A stretch of 64,000 nt of DNA from Cinnamomum chago (Eukaryota; Streptophyta; Magnoliopsida; Laurales; Lauraceae): the NCBI GenBank assembly GCA_038049695.1, contig CP142458.1, forward strand, positions 44,733,501 to 44,797,500, read 5' to 3'. Positions 32,929 to 43,810 of the stretch are shown here, one piece after another. Both the position numbers and the translations under genes were made by a program. Within the stretch, counting starts at the first letter, position 1. Each line of letters opens with the position of its first letter. Below the pieces are notes generated by a model. It was not told where the DNA came from, did no database searches, and saw only the letters and a program-made list of their open reading frames with translations.

Positions 32929-35198
32929 ATGAGTTCCATTCCTGGCTCTAGTTCACACCCCTCCAATGAAGAAGATATAAATAAGCCTCTGTGGAAATAT
33001 ATAACCAAGTTTGATAAAATTAATGAAGGAGGGGGAAATATTACTTGGCAGTGTAATTTTTGCAATCAAATAAAAACGAGCTCATACACAAGGGTTAAGG
33101 CTCACTTGCTAAAATTGTCTGGCTTTGGAATTGCTGCATGTTCACGCGTTACAACAAAAGATACTTCTGAAATGCAAAAATTAGAGGAAGAAGTAAAATT
33201 AAGGATGAAGGCCAATGCACCAAAAAAGTACCTTTGCATGTTCCTAATGTTTCAGTGAGTTCTAATTCTCCGAGTATGAATAGTGTTATGCACGGAGGGG
33301 TTGACTCAGAGAAGAAAAAGACAAGTGGAAGTGGGAGTTCAAATCCAATTGAGAAGGCATTTAATATAGGAGCTCGTGATCAATTACATGCCGAGATTGC
33401 TAGGATGTTTTATTCTGCAAGCTTACCATTTCACTTAGCACAAAACCCACATTTTGTGAATGCCTTCACTTTCGCTTCCAGCAGTCCACTTACCGGTTAT
33501 GTGCCTCCGGGGTTGAGGACGAGTTTACTCCAAAGAGAGAAGGCAAACATTGAAAGATTATTGCAACCTATTAAAGGCACGTGGAGGGAAAAGGGTGTAA
33601 GCATTGTGAGTGATGGATGGAGTGACTCACAAAGGAGGCCATTAATCAATTTCATGGCTATTACAGAAGGTGTGCCTATGTTTCTTAAAGCTGTTGATTA
33701 TTCCGGTGAAACAAAAGACAAATATTTCATTGCTAATTTGATGAAGGAGGTCATTAATGATGTTGGGCATGAAAATGTAGTTCAAGTGATTACTGACAAT
33801 GCTCCAAATTGTAAGGGTGCGGGGCAAATCATTGAATCACAATTTCCTAACATTATTTGGACACCATGTGTGGTCCGCACCCTCAATCTTGCTTTGAAGA
33901 ACATTTGTGCAGCAAAAAATGTTGAGAACAACCAATTGACAAATAGCGAATGTAGTTGGATATCAGACATTGTTGGTGATGTTATGCACATAAAGCATTC
34001 TATCATGAATCACTCTATGAGGTTGGCCATGTTCAATGAGTTTGTTACTTTGAAATTGCTTTCTGTGGCAGACACCCGCTTTGCTTAAGAGATTCAAACT
34101 TATAAAGCGGTGTCTCCAAGCTATGGTTATAAGTGACAAATGGTCTTGTTATCGAGAAGATGATGTGGGGACGGCAAGATTTGTAAAAGAAAAGTGGTTA
34201 GATGACATTTGGTGGGATTCCATTGATTACATTCTTTCCTTCACATCGCCTATTTATGATATGCTTAGAATCTGTGATACGGACAAACCTTGTCTTCACT
34301 TGGTGTATGACATGTGGGATACAATGATTGAAAAAGTGAAGACCACAATATTTAGGCATGAAGGGAAGCGGCATGATGAGTCATGTGGATTTTATGATGT
34401 GGTACACCAAATACTTGCTGATCGTTGGAACAAAAACAATACCCCACTCCATTGCTTGGCACATTCTTTGAATCCCAGGTGAATTACTTTCTTTTATTCT
34501 TACATCGAAATACACATTTTTTTATTATCAAGTAATTTTGAAATTCTTCTTTCTTTTGTGAAAGGTATTATAGCGACGAATGGCTTCATGAGGACCCGAG
34601 TCGAGTTCCTCCACAAAAAGACGTGGAGGTTTCTAGAGAGAGAAAGAAATGTCTTGCAAAATACTTCCCCACTTCCGAGGAGCGCTCAATGGTTAATATG
34701 GAGTATGCCAATTTCTCACTTAGAATGGGGGAATTTGGGGAGTATGATTCTTTATATGATCGATATCATGTGGATCCAACGAGTTGGTGGGCCATCCATG
34801 GCGCATGTGCACCCATGCTTCAAAGCTTAGCTTTTAAGCTACTTATGTAGCCTTCTTCTTCATCATGTTGCGAGAGGAATTGGAGTACTTACTCCTTTGT
34901 GCACTCCGTGAGAAGGAACAAGATGATGCCAAAACGTGCTGAAGACTTGGTTTTTATTCATAGCAATCTACGTCTTTTATCAAGAAAAACCCCACAATAT
35001 ATGCAAGGTGAGACTAAGATGTGGGATATTACAGGAGATACACATGATTCCTTTAAGGATGTTGGGGTGCTTGAGGTTGCTAATCTCTCGCTTGATGAGC
35101 CAGAGTTGGAGACCGTGGTCTTTACAGATGATGTTGATCGTGATCAAATTGATGGTGATGATGAGGCAATTGAGTTGCATCAATTGAGTAAACTTTAG
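32929..35198 (+). pseudogene. hAT-1 transposase (BED, DUF659, hAT dimerisation type), damaged
   Basis: A plausible start is the ATG at 32929 (MSSIPGSSSHPSNEED), preceded by an acceptor-like TTGATCAG at 32885. The BED zinc finger follows (WQCNFCNQIK, then TRVKAHLLKLSGFGI, 33045-33130). The DUF659 catalytic-core region is at 33540-33830 (EKGVSIVSDGWSDSQRRPLI; VITDNAPNCKGAG). Then come SWISDIVGDVMHIKHSIMNH, SDKWSCYREDDVG (34120), a probable intron at 34479-34564 (GTGAAT...GAAAG, joining LNPR and YYSDEWL), and the C-terminal dimerisation region (ERKKCLAKYFPTSEERSMVN; SVRRNKMMPKRAEDLVFIHS). Lesions seen: a frame change in the A-run near 33221-33226, a break near 34080, and a stop near 34848. It looks like a once-autonomous element only lightly decayed. 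Confidence 0.85.
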
Positions 35199-38100
35199 AT
35201 GGAAATTCACTTCTTTTTGTATTTTTAGAATGGAGGGGTCTGAGGGGAAATTGATGATCCTCCCTTTTCTTTGTATGGATTTTATGGAACTACGGATATT
35301 TCATGTTTAATGATTATTAAGTATGTTTCAATTTTGTATTGCATATGTTTGTTAGTTGGTACAATGGTACTTGAATTTTTATTTATTTGATTGCTAAATT
35401 GATTACAAAGTTAAAATGATAGTATCTTTTAGTATATGATTAGATATATTATTATTATTATTATTATTATTTTAACGTGTCCCCGACGTGTCAGTGTCCT
35501 ACTTTTTTGAGAAATGCCGTGTCGGCGTGTCCGTGTCGTGTCGTGTCCGTATCTCGTGTCCATGTCCGTGCTTCTTAGGATCCATCTCTTTCTATGTCCC
35601 TACAAGCCTTTACAAAGGCCTCTGATATGTGGAACCATATGAAAAAGTTGTACCACCAGACCAATAAAGCCAGGAAATTCCATCTGGACACAGAACTGGC
35701 CAAATATTGCCAAGGTGATAAAATGGCTCAAGAATATTACAATGGATTCCTGGCTCTATGGACAGAAAGGGACCAAATGCTCCTATACTCTGTATCATCA
35801 GAATTCATACCACAAGCTCTTAAGCTTCAAGAAGAATTGCATATCCGCCAATTCCTAATGAATCTACGTCCAGAATTTGAGCCCGTTCGCACTGCTCTTA
35901 TGAATCGAAAAAATTCCCCGGATTTAGATACCTGTGTGCAGGTACTTCAGGAAGAGATCCGTCTTGTGTCGCAACATTCTCTCATGGTGGAACCAAATGC
36001 TCTTCTTACCACCCCTACACCTCCAGCATAAGAGACGACTTTCCTCAAATCTCCTGGTAAGAAATCTTAGTGCTTCGAATGCAAGGGCTTTGTAGGAAGA
36101 AACTCTTTTGTAATTATTGCAAGCAGACTGATCATATCATTTATGAATGCAAAAGGAGACCCCTAAAGCGAACTGAACAGTCCCCACCTCAAAAACAAAG
36201 CGCATTTCACGCTCATGCACAACTCTCACAAGATGCTCAACCAGATCGTGCTGAGACGGCGACTCTTAACCCCCACTCAGATTCGAGAGATGATCAACTC
36301 CTTTGTTCCATCTGCATTCACCTCCATGGGTATCAAAGGTCTGTTTGTTCCTCTCATTGCTTCTTCTGCATTTCATTCCTCCACTGCCCTTTCTACATCC
36401 ATAACACCCTCTACATGGGTCTTAGATTCAGGAGCCTCCAATCATATGACTACAGTGGAACAAAATTTACAAGCTTCTCAAACATATGTTGGACATGAAA
36501 CCATAACCACAGCAAATGGTCAGCACATGTCCATCTCTAGCATAGGTTCTTTAGCGCTTCCCACAACTGGAAAACAACCCCTCTTTCCAACGTTTACTTT
36601 GTTCCAAAATTATCTGCAAATTTGATTTCTATTGGTCAATTAGTTGATTGTGGATATCTTGTTAATTTCTCTCCCTCTAGTTGTGTTATACAGGAACGGC
36701 AAACTGGGAAGGTGATAGGGACGGGGAGTAAGCATGGCAGGCTACTCCTTCTATATATGAGACCAAGTTCTTCCTTCTTTGCTACTACTATGGGTGTTTT
36801 AAATAAATTATGGACTGTTTGGGATAGACGTCTTGGCCAATTAAATAATTCTAGTTTACTTTCTTTGTTTAAACTTGGTTGTTTGGAACATTCAGTTGAT
36901 GATAAGCCTTTTTCTGCTTTTGTTAAATCTAAATGTGAAGCTTGTTGTCTAAGCAAAAGTCATGTGTTACCTTTTCCAGTTCATTTCTCACGTACCACTG
37001 AAGCTTTTAATGTTATTCACAATTTCACACTAATGTGTGGGGAATTGCTCCTCACCTGAGTAGCATGGGATATAAAAATTATGTTACCTTTATTGATGAT
37101 CATTGTAGATATACATGGATCTACTTCTTACGGTTCAAATCTGAAGTTTTCTCTACTTCCAAAAAGTTTAATAATATGGTTTGTACTCAATTTCAGAAAT
37201 CCATCAAAATCTTACATTCTGACTCGGGGGGAGAGTAAATGTCCTCTGAATTTTCCTCTTTCTTATCTAATAAAGGTATCATTCATCAGAAATCTTGTCC
37301 TCACACACCCCAACAAAATGGGATTGCTGAAAGGAAGAATTGACATATTCTTGAGATGGTTCGATCTCTTTTGATTGAAGCACTTATTCCACCAAAATTT
37401 TGGTGTGAAGCTGCTCACGCGGCTATTCATATCATTAATCGATTACCAAGTTCTATGCTAAATAAGGTTTCTCCATATGAGTGTCTATTTGTCCATTCGC
37501 CTACCTATTCTCATTTGAGAGTCGTCGGCTGTCTATGCTTTGTCCATCTTCCATCCATTGAGAGTACTAAATTATCACCTCAGGCTGTTAAATGTTTATT
37601 TCTTGAATACAGTGATGAACACAAAGGATTTCTTTGTTATGATCCTAAAGATAATCGCCTCCGTATTTCACGGAATGTTGTCTTTTTGGAACATGTTCCT
37701 TTTTACTGCATTCGGCCTAAACATCACCCTCTTCAAGTTTCATATCTCCCTCAGTTTCCAGAATCTAGAACTCCACCACCCATCACTCAAGTATATGTCC
37801 GCCAGCCAAAGCCTATGCCTCATGTTGCACCTGCTCCAGATCAACTTCTCTTGCCAGCTCCATCCCCTTCAGGTAATGACTCTCCAGAACCTCTTACAAT
37901 GCGATGCTCGAGTCATATTTCAGTTCCACCTGACAAATATGGTTTTCCAGTGCTGTTTACTTCTTTAGATCCCATTTCAATTCCCACCTCCTATTCACAG
38001 GCTTCAAAAATACCATGTTGCCCACATGCGATGGCAGAAGAATTGCTCGCTCTCGAAGCTAATTCTACTTGGGATTTGCTTCCACTTCCGGCACATGCTT

Positions 38101-39506
38101 CTATTGTCGAAAGTAAATGGGTTTATTCCATTAAGGTCAAATCCGATAGGAGTCTTGATAGGTACAAGGCTAGATTGGTTGCTCAAGGTTTTAAACAAGA
38201 ATATGGCATGGATTATGAAGAGACCTTCGCACCAGTTGCGAAACACAGTTCGTTGTCTCAGTGTTGCAGCTGCTCAAAATTGGCCTCTTTGGCATTTGGA
38301 CGTGAAAAATGCATTTCTACATGGTGATCTTCAGGAGACTGTTTACATGCGCCCACCCCCAGGGTATGCCTATCCACCAAAGCATGTCTGCAAATTCAAA
38401 CGGTCATTATATGGCCTTAAACAGGCCCCTCGTGCATGGTTTGACAAGTTTCGCTCAACCATTTTACAGGCAAATTTTTATCAAAGTCCATTTGATAGCA
38501 CCCTCTTTATTCGCCGTACATCACGTGGCTGTACAATTCTTTTGATATATGTTGATGCTATAATAATCAGCGGCAATGATACTATAGATATTGCATACCT
38601 CAAGACTCATCTTATGCGTTCATTTCATATGAAAGATCTTGGAGCTTTGACATATTTTCTTGGGTTGGAAATCTCAAGGAGCAAGGAAGGTATTCGTGTT
38701 AACCAAACCAAGTACGTAGATGAGTTAATCGGGACAAGCAGACTCCAAGATGCGAAGACATTTGATACACCTCTTGAGCTTAATGTTAAAGTCAGCAAGG
38801 ATGATGGATGTCCTCTTGAGGATCCTACAATCTTTCGATGTTTAGTGGGGAGTCTCCTCTATCTGACTATGACTCGGCCCGATATTTCTCACGCAATACA
38901 TACTGGGTCAATTTGTCAGCAACCCACACACACCACATCTTGCTGCCGTCTATCGTATTCTACAATATCTTAAAGGTACTCGAAATCATGGACTGTTTTA
39001 CCCTTCTATGACATCCTTACAGCTTCAGGCATATGCAGACGCTGATTGGGCTGGTTGTCCAGATACTCGTCGATCCACCATAGGATGGTGTATGTTTCTT
39101 GGACACTCCATCATTTCATGGAAGCACAAAAAGCAAACTACAATATCCAAATCTTCAGCGGAGGCTGAATATCGTTCTATGTCTTCCGCAAGCAGTGAAA
39201 TCGTTTGGCTCCGTCGCTTACTCCATGAATTTGGAGTTTTTCTCACCACCCCAACTCCTCTCTATGCTGACAACACAAGTGCCATCCGGATTGCTAAAAA
39301 TACAGTCTACCATGAGCGCACCAAACACATCGAGATAGATTGTCACTTCATCCATCAACATGTAGTTTCGAACACAATCAACCTACCATGTCTCTTCTCA
39401 TGATCAGTTGGCTAATATTTTTACCAAGGCACTACCTCGTGATCGTCATGATTATCTTGTTTCCAAATTGTTGCTTGGTTCCAACCAGCATCAATTTGAG
39501 GGGGAG

Positions 39507-39841
39507 TGTAGAATGAATAAGGACCAATCCAGTAAGATACATCAGAAGCAGGCCCAGCCCAAACTTGGCCCATGAACATAAATATCCCACGTGGGATCTA
39601 GTTAGATTGGGTCAACATTGTATATTATTTTCTTCCTTTCTTGGCTAGATTGTATTCTCCTGTTTTAGCTAGATGATTTCATTAGGTCTGTGATGGCCTC
39701 AATTGGGCCCTGACTGTAGCCATTCATATGGCAAGTAAGTGTATACATATAGTAGTTGTCTTTCTCAATAAGAGTGAACAACGAGTGGAGAATTCTCTCC
39801 TTTCATATGATCTATCTCCCCTTCCTTTGATCACATTTACA
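39507..39841 (+). mobile_element. 3' LTR of copia C
   Basis: 335-bp LTR starting TGTAGAATGAATAAGG after the polypurine tract GAGGGGGAG and ending CACATTTACA before AAATG. Confidence 0.9.
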
Positions 39842-39846
39842 AAATG

Positions 39847-41674
39847 AACCGAGTAACCATTGTCAACAAGTTGTCCAACAGAAATCAAATTGGCAGACAG
39901 TTTGGGAACAACATAAACATTTGGAAGGTGAAAAAATGTATGATGAGGCGTTGATAAATTTAAGGACCCAATGCCAGATATAGTTAAATTTTGACCAATA
40001 GCTGCTGTAATTTTCTCATGACCAACATAAGGCTGAGTATGACTGATGTCACATGATTGGATGCACCGGAGTCTAAGAACCATGATGATGGAGATGTAGA
40101 AGGAAAAACAGAAAAAAGTGGTATTTTTACACTGACCATTAATTCCCATGGAGGTGAAGGCTGAGGTGACAGAAGCATTAATCATTTCTCTAATCTAATC
40201 AAGAGTGAGAACCATCACATTAGAAGAAGAAGTTTCAAATGGAGCTGAATGTCACTGAGCCTGGAGTGCAAACTGTTGAGGTTTCAAGGATTCGAACAAT
40301 GAGAAGGCTGATTGTTACATCCTTGAAGACGACATTTGCATTCTAATATGACATGTCCTATCTTCTTGCAGTAATTACAGAAGGTATTCTTTTTACAATT
40401 TTGAGCCACATGTCCGCATTCCTTGCATTCATAGCATTGGCCCTTTTGATTCTTTACCAAAAGAGCAGAGTCAGTGGTAGAAGAGGCAGCAAAAACTTTC
40501 GATTCTTCAATTGAATTTTGAGATTGAAGTCTGGTTTCTTTTCTAAGGACGTCTTGAAGACAAGTTTCAAGATCTGGTGTTGTTTCTCGATTTAGTAAGG
40601 CAGCCCTTACCGATTCAAATTCTAGATGGAAATTCATTAAAAACTGGTTAATGTGTGACTCTTCCTGGATCTTAATCACATATGAGTGTACTTCGGCAGG
40701 TATTGTTTCTAGAATCATTGAATCCTTTCAGTGCCAAAGGGTAAGAAATCCGTTGAAATAGTCCTGAACTGATTTGTCACCTTGATTATATTTAACCATC
40801 TCACTATCAACATGATATTTACCATCCTTATTTGTCTGGTGGTATATTTTTCTCAAATGATTCCACATCTCAGAGGCCTTGGAAAATTATTGCAATGACA
40901 GTGTAATAGAAGGATCTACTGAGTTCAAGATCCATGTGACTACTTTGGAATTATTCTCAATCCAAGTAGTCTTGTCTGGGTTCAGTTGTGGTGCCACCTA
41001 GATATTCAGACAATCCCTGGCCTTGGACAAAATGTTTTAGATGAAAGGGCCACACAGCATAGTTCTTTCCAATCAGTTTAATTGGAATAACCTCAGTTTT
41101 ATCCATCTAGTTTAGAAAGACTATCTCAAAAAACCAATATAACTAGAAATGGAAGCAACCAAACCAAACAAAGAACTGGGAACCAAAACAAGAACTAGGC
41201 AACTAGAAAGTCGCTGGAATGGGTTTTTCTCCACCAAATCAGTTCCAGTTAACCAATCAGAATTCCAGGTTATGCAGACTGTAACTAGACAGCTTACATC
41301 CACTTTTCAAATCAATCTGACAATTGATCAAAGATAACAACAGTACAGATGGAAACAGTTTATATAAAACTGCTGAGAAGAAAAAACACAGCTATGACTG
41401 ACCTGGAGCTTTTGAAAAATCATGAAAAAATCACCAGAAGTCCCAGCAATAATAGGTGACCCTTGGTGTGAAACATCTGGAAGATCAGATTCCAGATGGT
41501 GGGGGCCCACTAAAGATCGCTGCCTTTGTTGAGTCCTTTATGTCAACCAGAAATAACCGAACCTCTTGTAGAGATGCAGAAATTCCCACCAGCAAGTAGC
41601 ATTTGAGAGAAACAAAATCCTCTTTTCTTGGACAAGAAATAACACAGGTTAATGGGTAACCTGCTCTGATACCA
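39847..41674 (-). mobile_element. Copia D internal, right part: gag and protease region
   Basis: Minus-strand frames show gag (about 41108-40210), with CCHC zinc knuckle residues in CYECKECGHVAQNC and CNYCKKIGHVILEC (40440-40330), the protease motif LDSGASNHVTS (about 40075-40045) and the spacer motif LSANLISVGQLVDNGYSVHF just before the C insertion site. The start of gag (MDKTEVIPIKLIGKNY) is at about 41106. The fossil has several breaks. Confidence 0.85.
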
Positions 41675-41704
41675 TGTTAATAACCAGAAACACCAAAAGC
41701 TCGA

Positions 41705-42707
41705 TGATGTGGATCATGACTAAGATCAAGTATTTAAATTGGCAATCGCATTCATGGAGACCTATGATTGAGCACATGGGGGTCTTAATCCATGTGTGAG
41801 AAGTTTCCTGAAATTAGGAACTAAAACAGTCCCCGAATCACAGAATTTATATCATTCAGGGACTGTTTTGAGGAAATGCCGAGAAGCAGTTAGGTTTATG
41901 CAATTTTCAGAAAACTCAGATGCTGAAACAGGACATGACGTGCAGTCAAATTGGGCCAGTTTTTTGGAGGATCAAATACAAACCAGCCCACTGGAAACCC
42001 ACATCACTAAGGTTGTCTATGAGTCCCCAGGTAGATCATTTAGTGCTCTTGATCAAAAGGTGGGCCATGTGTGCCCCACAAGACTTCTTGAGCAAGAAGC
42101 CTGAGACTACCAGAATTTTGGAAATTGCTTAAATTTCATGGATTTCCTCTAGAAATAAGTTAATGACTTCCTTCCTCTAGAGTGTCATTAGATAGTAAGT
42201 AGTGGTTGGTGGAAAGAGATGTGGATTTGATTGCCAACTCATTGGGCTTTTAGGAAGTTTTGTGTGTGCACGGTAGACTGTGCATAGACAGCCACAGTCA
42301 ACAGTGCAACTTACCATTATTTCCCTTTTTTTTCTTTGTTTATTTTGGCAAAAGATGTGTTGTTAGTGTTATTTTAGTAAGTATGAGGTGCTAGGATTTC
42401 TAGACAACTGCAATGGGCATTTTTATGGATTTATATGCAGTGTGGGTGCCAACTGTTGAGGGGGTGCACAGTTGAGACATTGTTATTCAATAACAGTAAG
42501 GTTATTGCATTGGAATCTGTGTGTTTCTCTTCTCTACATCAGTTCCTCTTATTTTATGGTGTTAGTGTGAGAGAAAGGATTGCTCTTGGTGATTCCAAAC
42601 TGTGATCAGTTCATCAAAGGTGGATAGCAGTTACTGTTCACTACTGTCGCAGCAGAAAGAGAGATTAACGCTGTCATTGGTTTAAGTTGATATCCGTGAC
42701 TGCGTCA
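41705..42707. mobile_element. 1,003-bp solo LTR in the 5' LTR of copia D
   Basis: The insert begins TGATGTGGATCATGAC and ends GACTGCGTCA, with the target duplication CTCGA on both sides (41700-41704 and 42708-42712). Setting it aside rejoins the D LTR at AAAAGCTCGA|GCTGTTAG, as in the other D LTRs, so the boundaries are exact. No coding domain. Its terminal motifs resemble those of the shorter solo LTRs at 7131 and 48376, though the bodies are not evidently alike. Confidence 0.8.
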
Positions 42708-42712
42708 CTCGA

Positions 42713-42895
42713 GCTGTTAGGGAACAACAGAACAATGTTTATCATAGGGTCCTGCAGGACCCCCTCACGTGTGGGGCTCCGCATGTGGAAAACCACCCCG
42801 CCCCCCCCGGGCTCCGATACCTTGTATAGAAAGTTTGGACTGGGTTTGCAACTTATTGGGCTGGGCCTCTTTTTTGCCACATCTGTCTCTTTACA
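42713..42895 (-). mobile_element. 5' LTR of copia D, outer part
   Basis: Matches the 3' LTR in its right two thirds (CCTCACGTGTGGGGCTCC; CTTTACA end), shorter than its partner. GGAAT follows at 42896-42900. Confidence 0.8.
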
Positions 42896-43269
42896 GGAAT
42901 TTGGGGCCAATAAATCCATACCACTTGGGGATTTGAGAATTTAAGGTAATTCATCCATATACAAACTAGGGTTTAGTATACCCTGATGATTATGATTAAA
43001 TTGAATATTTTCGATGTCTAAAAATTAGGGTTTTACCTTGTACCAAGAGATCCCAACCATTAAAACCCTAAAAGAAATTGGGGATCATACAAAAAGAAGA
43101 TAATTACCAATGGGTGAAGGTGGACCGCACCTGGCCGTGCGGCAATGGTGGAGATCCCACCATGGCCAAACCCTATTTGGCCTTTGTCAAACAAGGTTCA
43201 GCCATGGTTTCTTCGTATGAAGTAATTTTTATTAAGTTATAGGGGTTTTAATCTCTTTGATGTTATTGT
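42896..43269. other. Pre-insertion host sequence of D and hAT-2
   Basis: Together with 27.2-27.57 kb and 49.79-50.09 kb this forms the sequence into which D and hAT-2 inserted. No gene recognised. It contains AGGGTTT-type motifs and a GGCCGTGCGGCAATGG stretch but nothing assignable. Confidence 0.4.
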
Positions 43270-43810
43270 CATGGTTCAAAATCTCAGCCGATACCGGTTC
43301 ATATCGATATGAACCGGTATTGGTCCTTACAGGGACGCTATTTTGCCGGGATACCAGTCTCGGTATCGCAGGGCAAAATATCGCAAAAATATCAGTAATT
43401 ACCGGCCGAGATGGTCCACATATCGGTTTGATCGAGCTGAGATGGAGTACAGGTCAAAAACCCTAGTTTTTTTTACTTTTTCCCTATTCCCCCATCTTCT
43501 TCTCCTCTCCCCTCATCTCCTTAGAGCAACCATATCTCCAAAGCTCATTCTCTTGCATGTTTCCAAATTCCAACACTATTTCTTGAAGAAATCATTTTAT
43601 TTGGTAAGACAAAATCAACTTAACTCCCTTATGTTACTATTATGTGTTTTTTATTTTTTATTTTTAGATAGAGCATAGGAATGAATGAAAAGATAATTGG
43701 GCTTGTTACTTGTGTTGTGTTCTTCACTTAGAAGTAAGATCTACACACTTTCATGCTATAGATCTGCTCATATATATATGATTTTGGGTGTAGAAATTTT
43801 TTTTTTTTTT

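Larger units (their letters stand above)
31965..35578 (+). mobile_element. hAT-1 DNA transposon (3,614 bp) in copia C gag
   Basis: The element is flanked by a perfect 8-bp target duplication GATCCATC (31957-31964 and 35579-35586), diagnostic of hAT. Its termini are CTAGGAAGCA and, inverted, CTAAGAAGCA (9 of 10). Both subterminal regions are dense in GTGTCC/GACAC repeats, including a 22-bp perfect palindrome at 32003-32024 centred on CACGTG; such repeats are where hAT transposases bind. It carries a damaged BED/DUF659/dimerisation-type transposase gene. A (ATT)n stretch lies near 35449-35472. It splits copia C gag between 31956 and 35587. Confidence 0.93.
30801..39506 (+). mobile_element. Copia C internal region: gag, PR, INT, RT, RNase H
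   Basis: A leader of about 940 bp is followed by gag, starting near 31741 (MDKNDIIPVKMNGTNYMTW) and continuing beyond hAT-1 from 35587 to about 36170, with a zinc knuckle CNYCKQTDHIIYEC (36108-36150). Protease: WVLDSGASNHMT (36416-36451). Pre-integrase and integrase: 36830-37450 (YVTFIDDHCRYTWIYF; PPKFWCEAAHAAIHIINRLP). Reverse transcriptase: 38030-38960 (FAPVAK, NAFLHGDLQETVYMRPPPGY, YGLKQAPRAWFDKF). RNase H: 39008-39400 (SWKHKKQTTISKSSAEAEYR). Several breaks; a fossil. Confidence 0.9.
30466..39841 (+). mobile_element. Copia element C, nested in D and hosting hAT-1
   Basis: A plus-strand Ty1/copia element of about 5.75 kb without its own insert. It has 335-bp LTRs at both ends (30466-30800 and 39507-39841), the primer-binding site TGGTATCAGAGC at 30801-30812, a polypurine tract at 39499-39506, and the target duplication AAATG (30461-30465 and 39842-39846). 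By eye the two LTRs differ at about 16 of 335 positions (about 5%), an insertion age of a few to more than ten million years depending on the rate assumed. All coding parts are present but the element is broken, with several breaks, and hAT-1 lies in gag. Confidence 0.92.
27575..42895 (-). mobile_element. Copia element D, whole span with nested insertions
   Basis: D is a minus-strand Ty1/copia element of about 4.9 kb once nested insertions are set aside. The 3' LTR is at 27575-27907; the 5' LTR is at the right end in two pieces, 41675-41704 and 42713-42895. GGAAT flanks both outer ends (27570-27574 and 42896-42900), proving one insertion event. The primer-binding site TGGTATCAGAGCAGG reads on the minus strand at 41674-41660. 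Copia C (30466-39841) and a 1,003-bp solo LTR (41705-42707) are inserted in it. All expected parts are represented: gag, protease, integrase, reverse transcriptase, RNase H. It is a fossil with many breaks. Confidence 0.9.

Noticed and set aside
42777-42830. C-rich run (near 42800) as a G-quadruplex or regulatory site
   Set aside because: It is a homopolymer slip within the copia D 5' LTR where sister LTRs have a different length; no further support.
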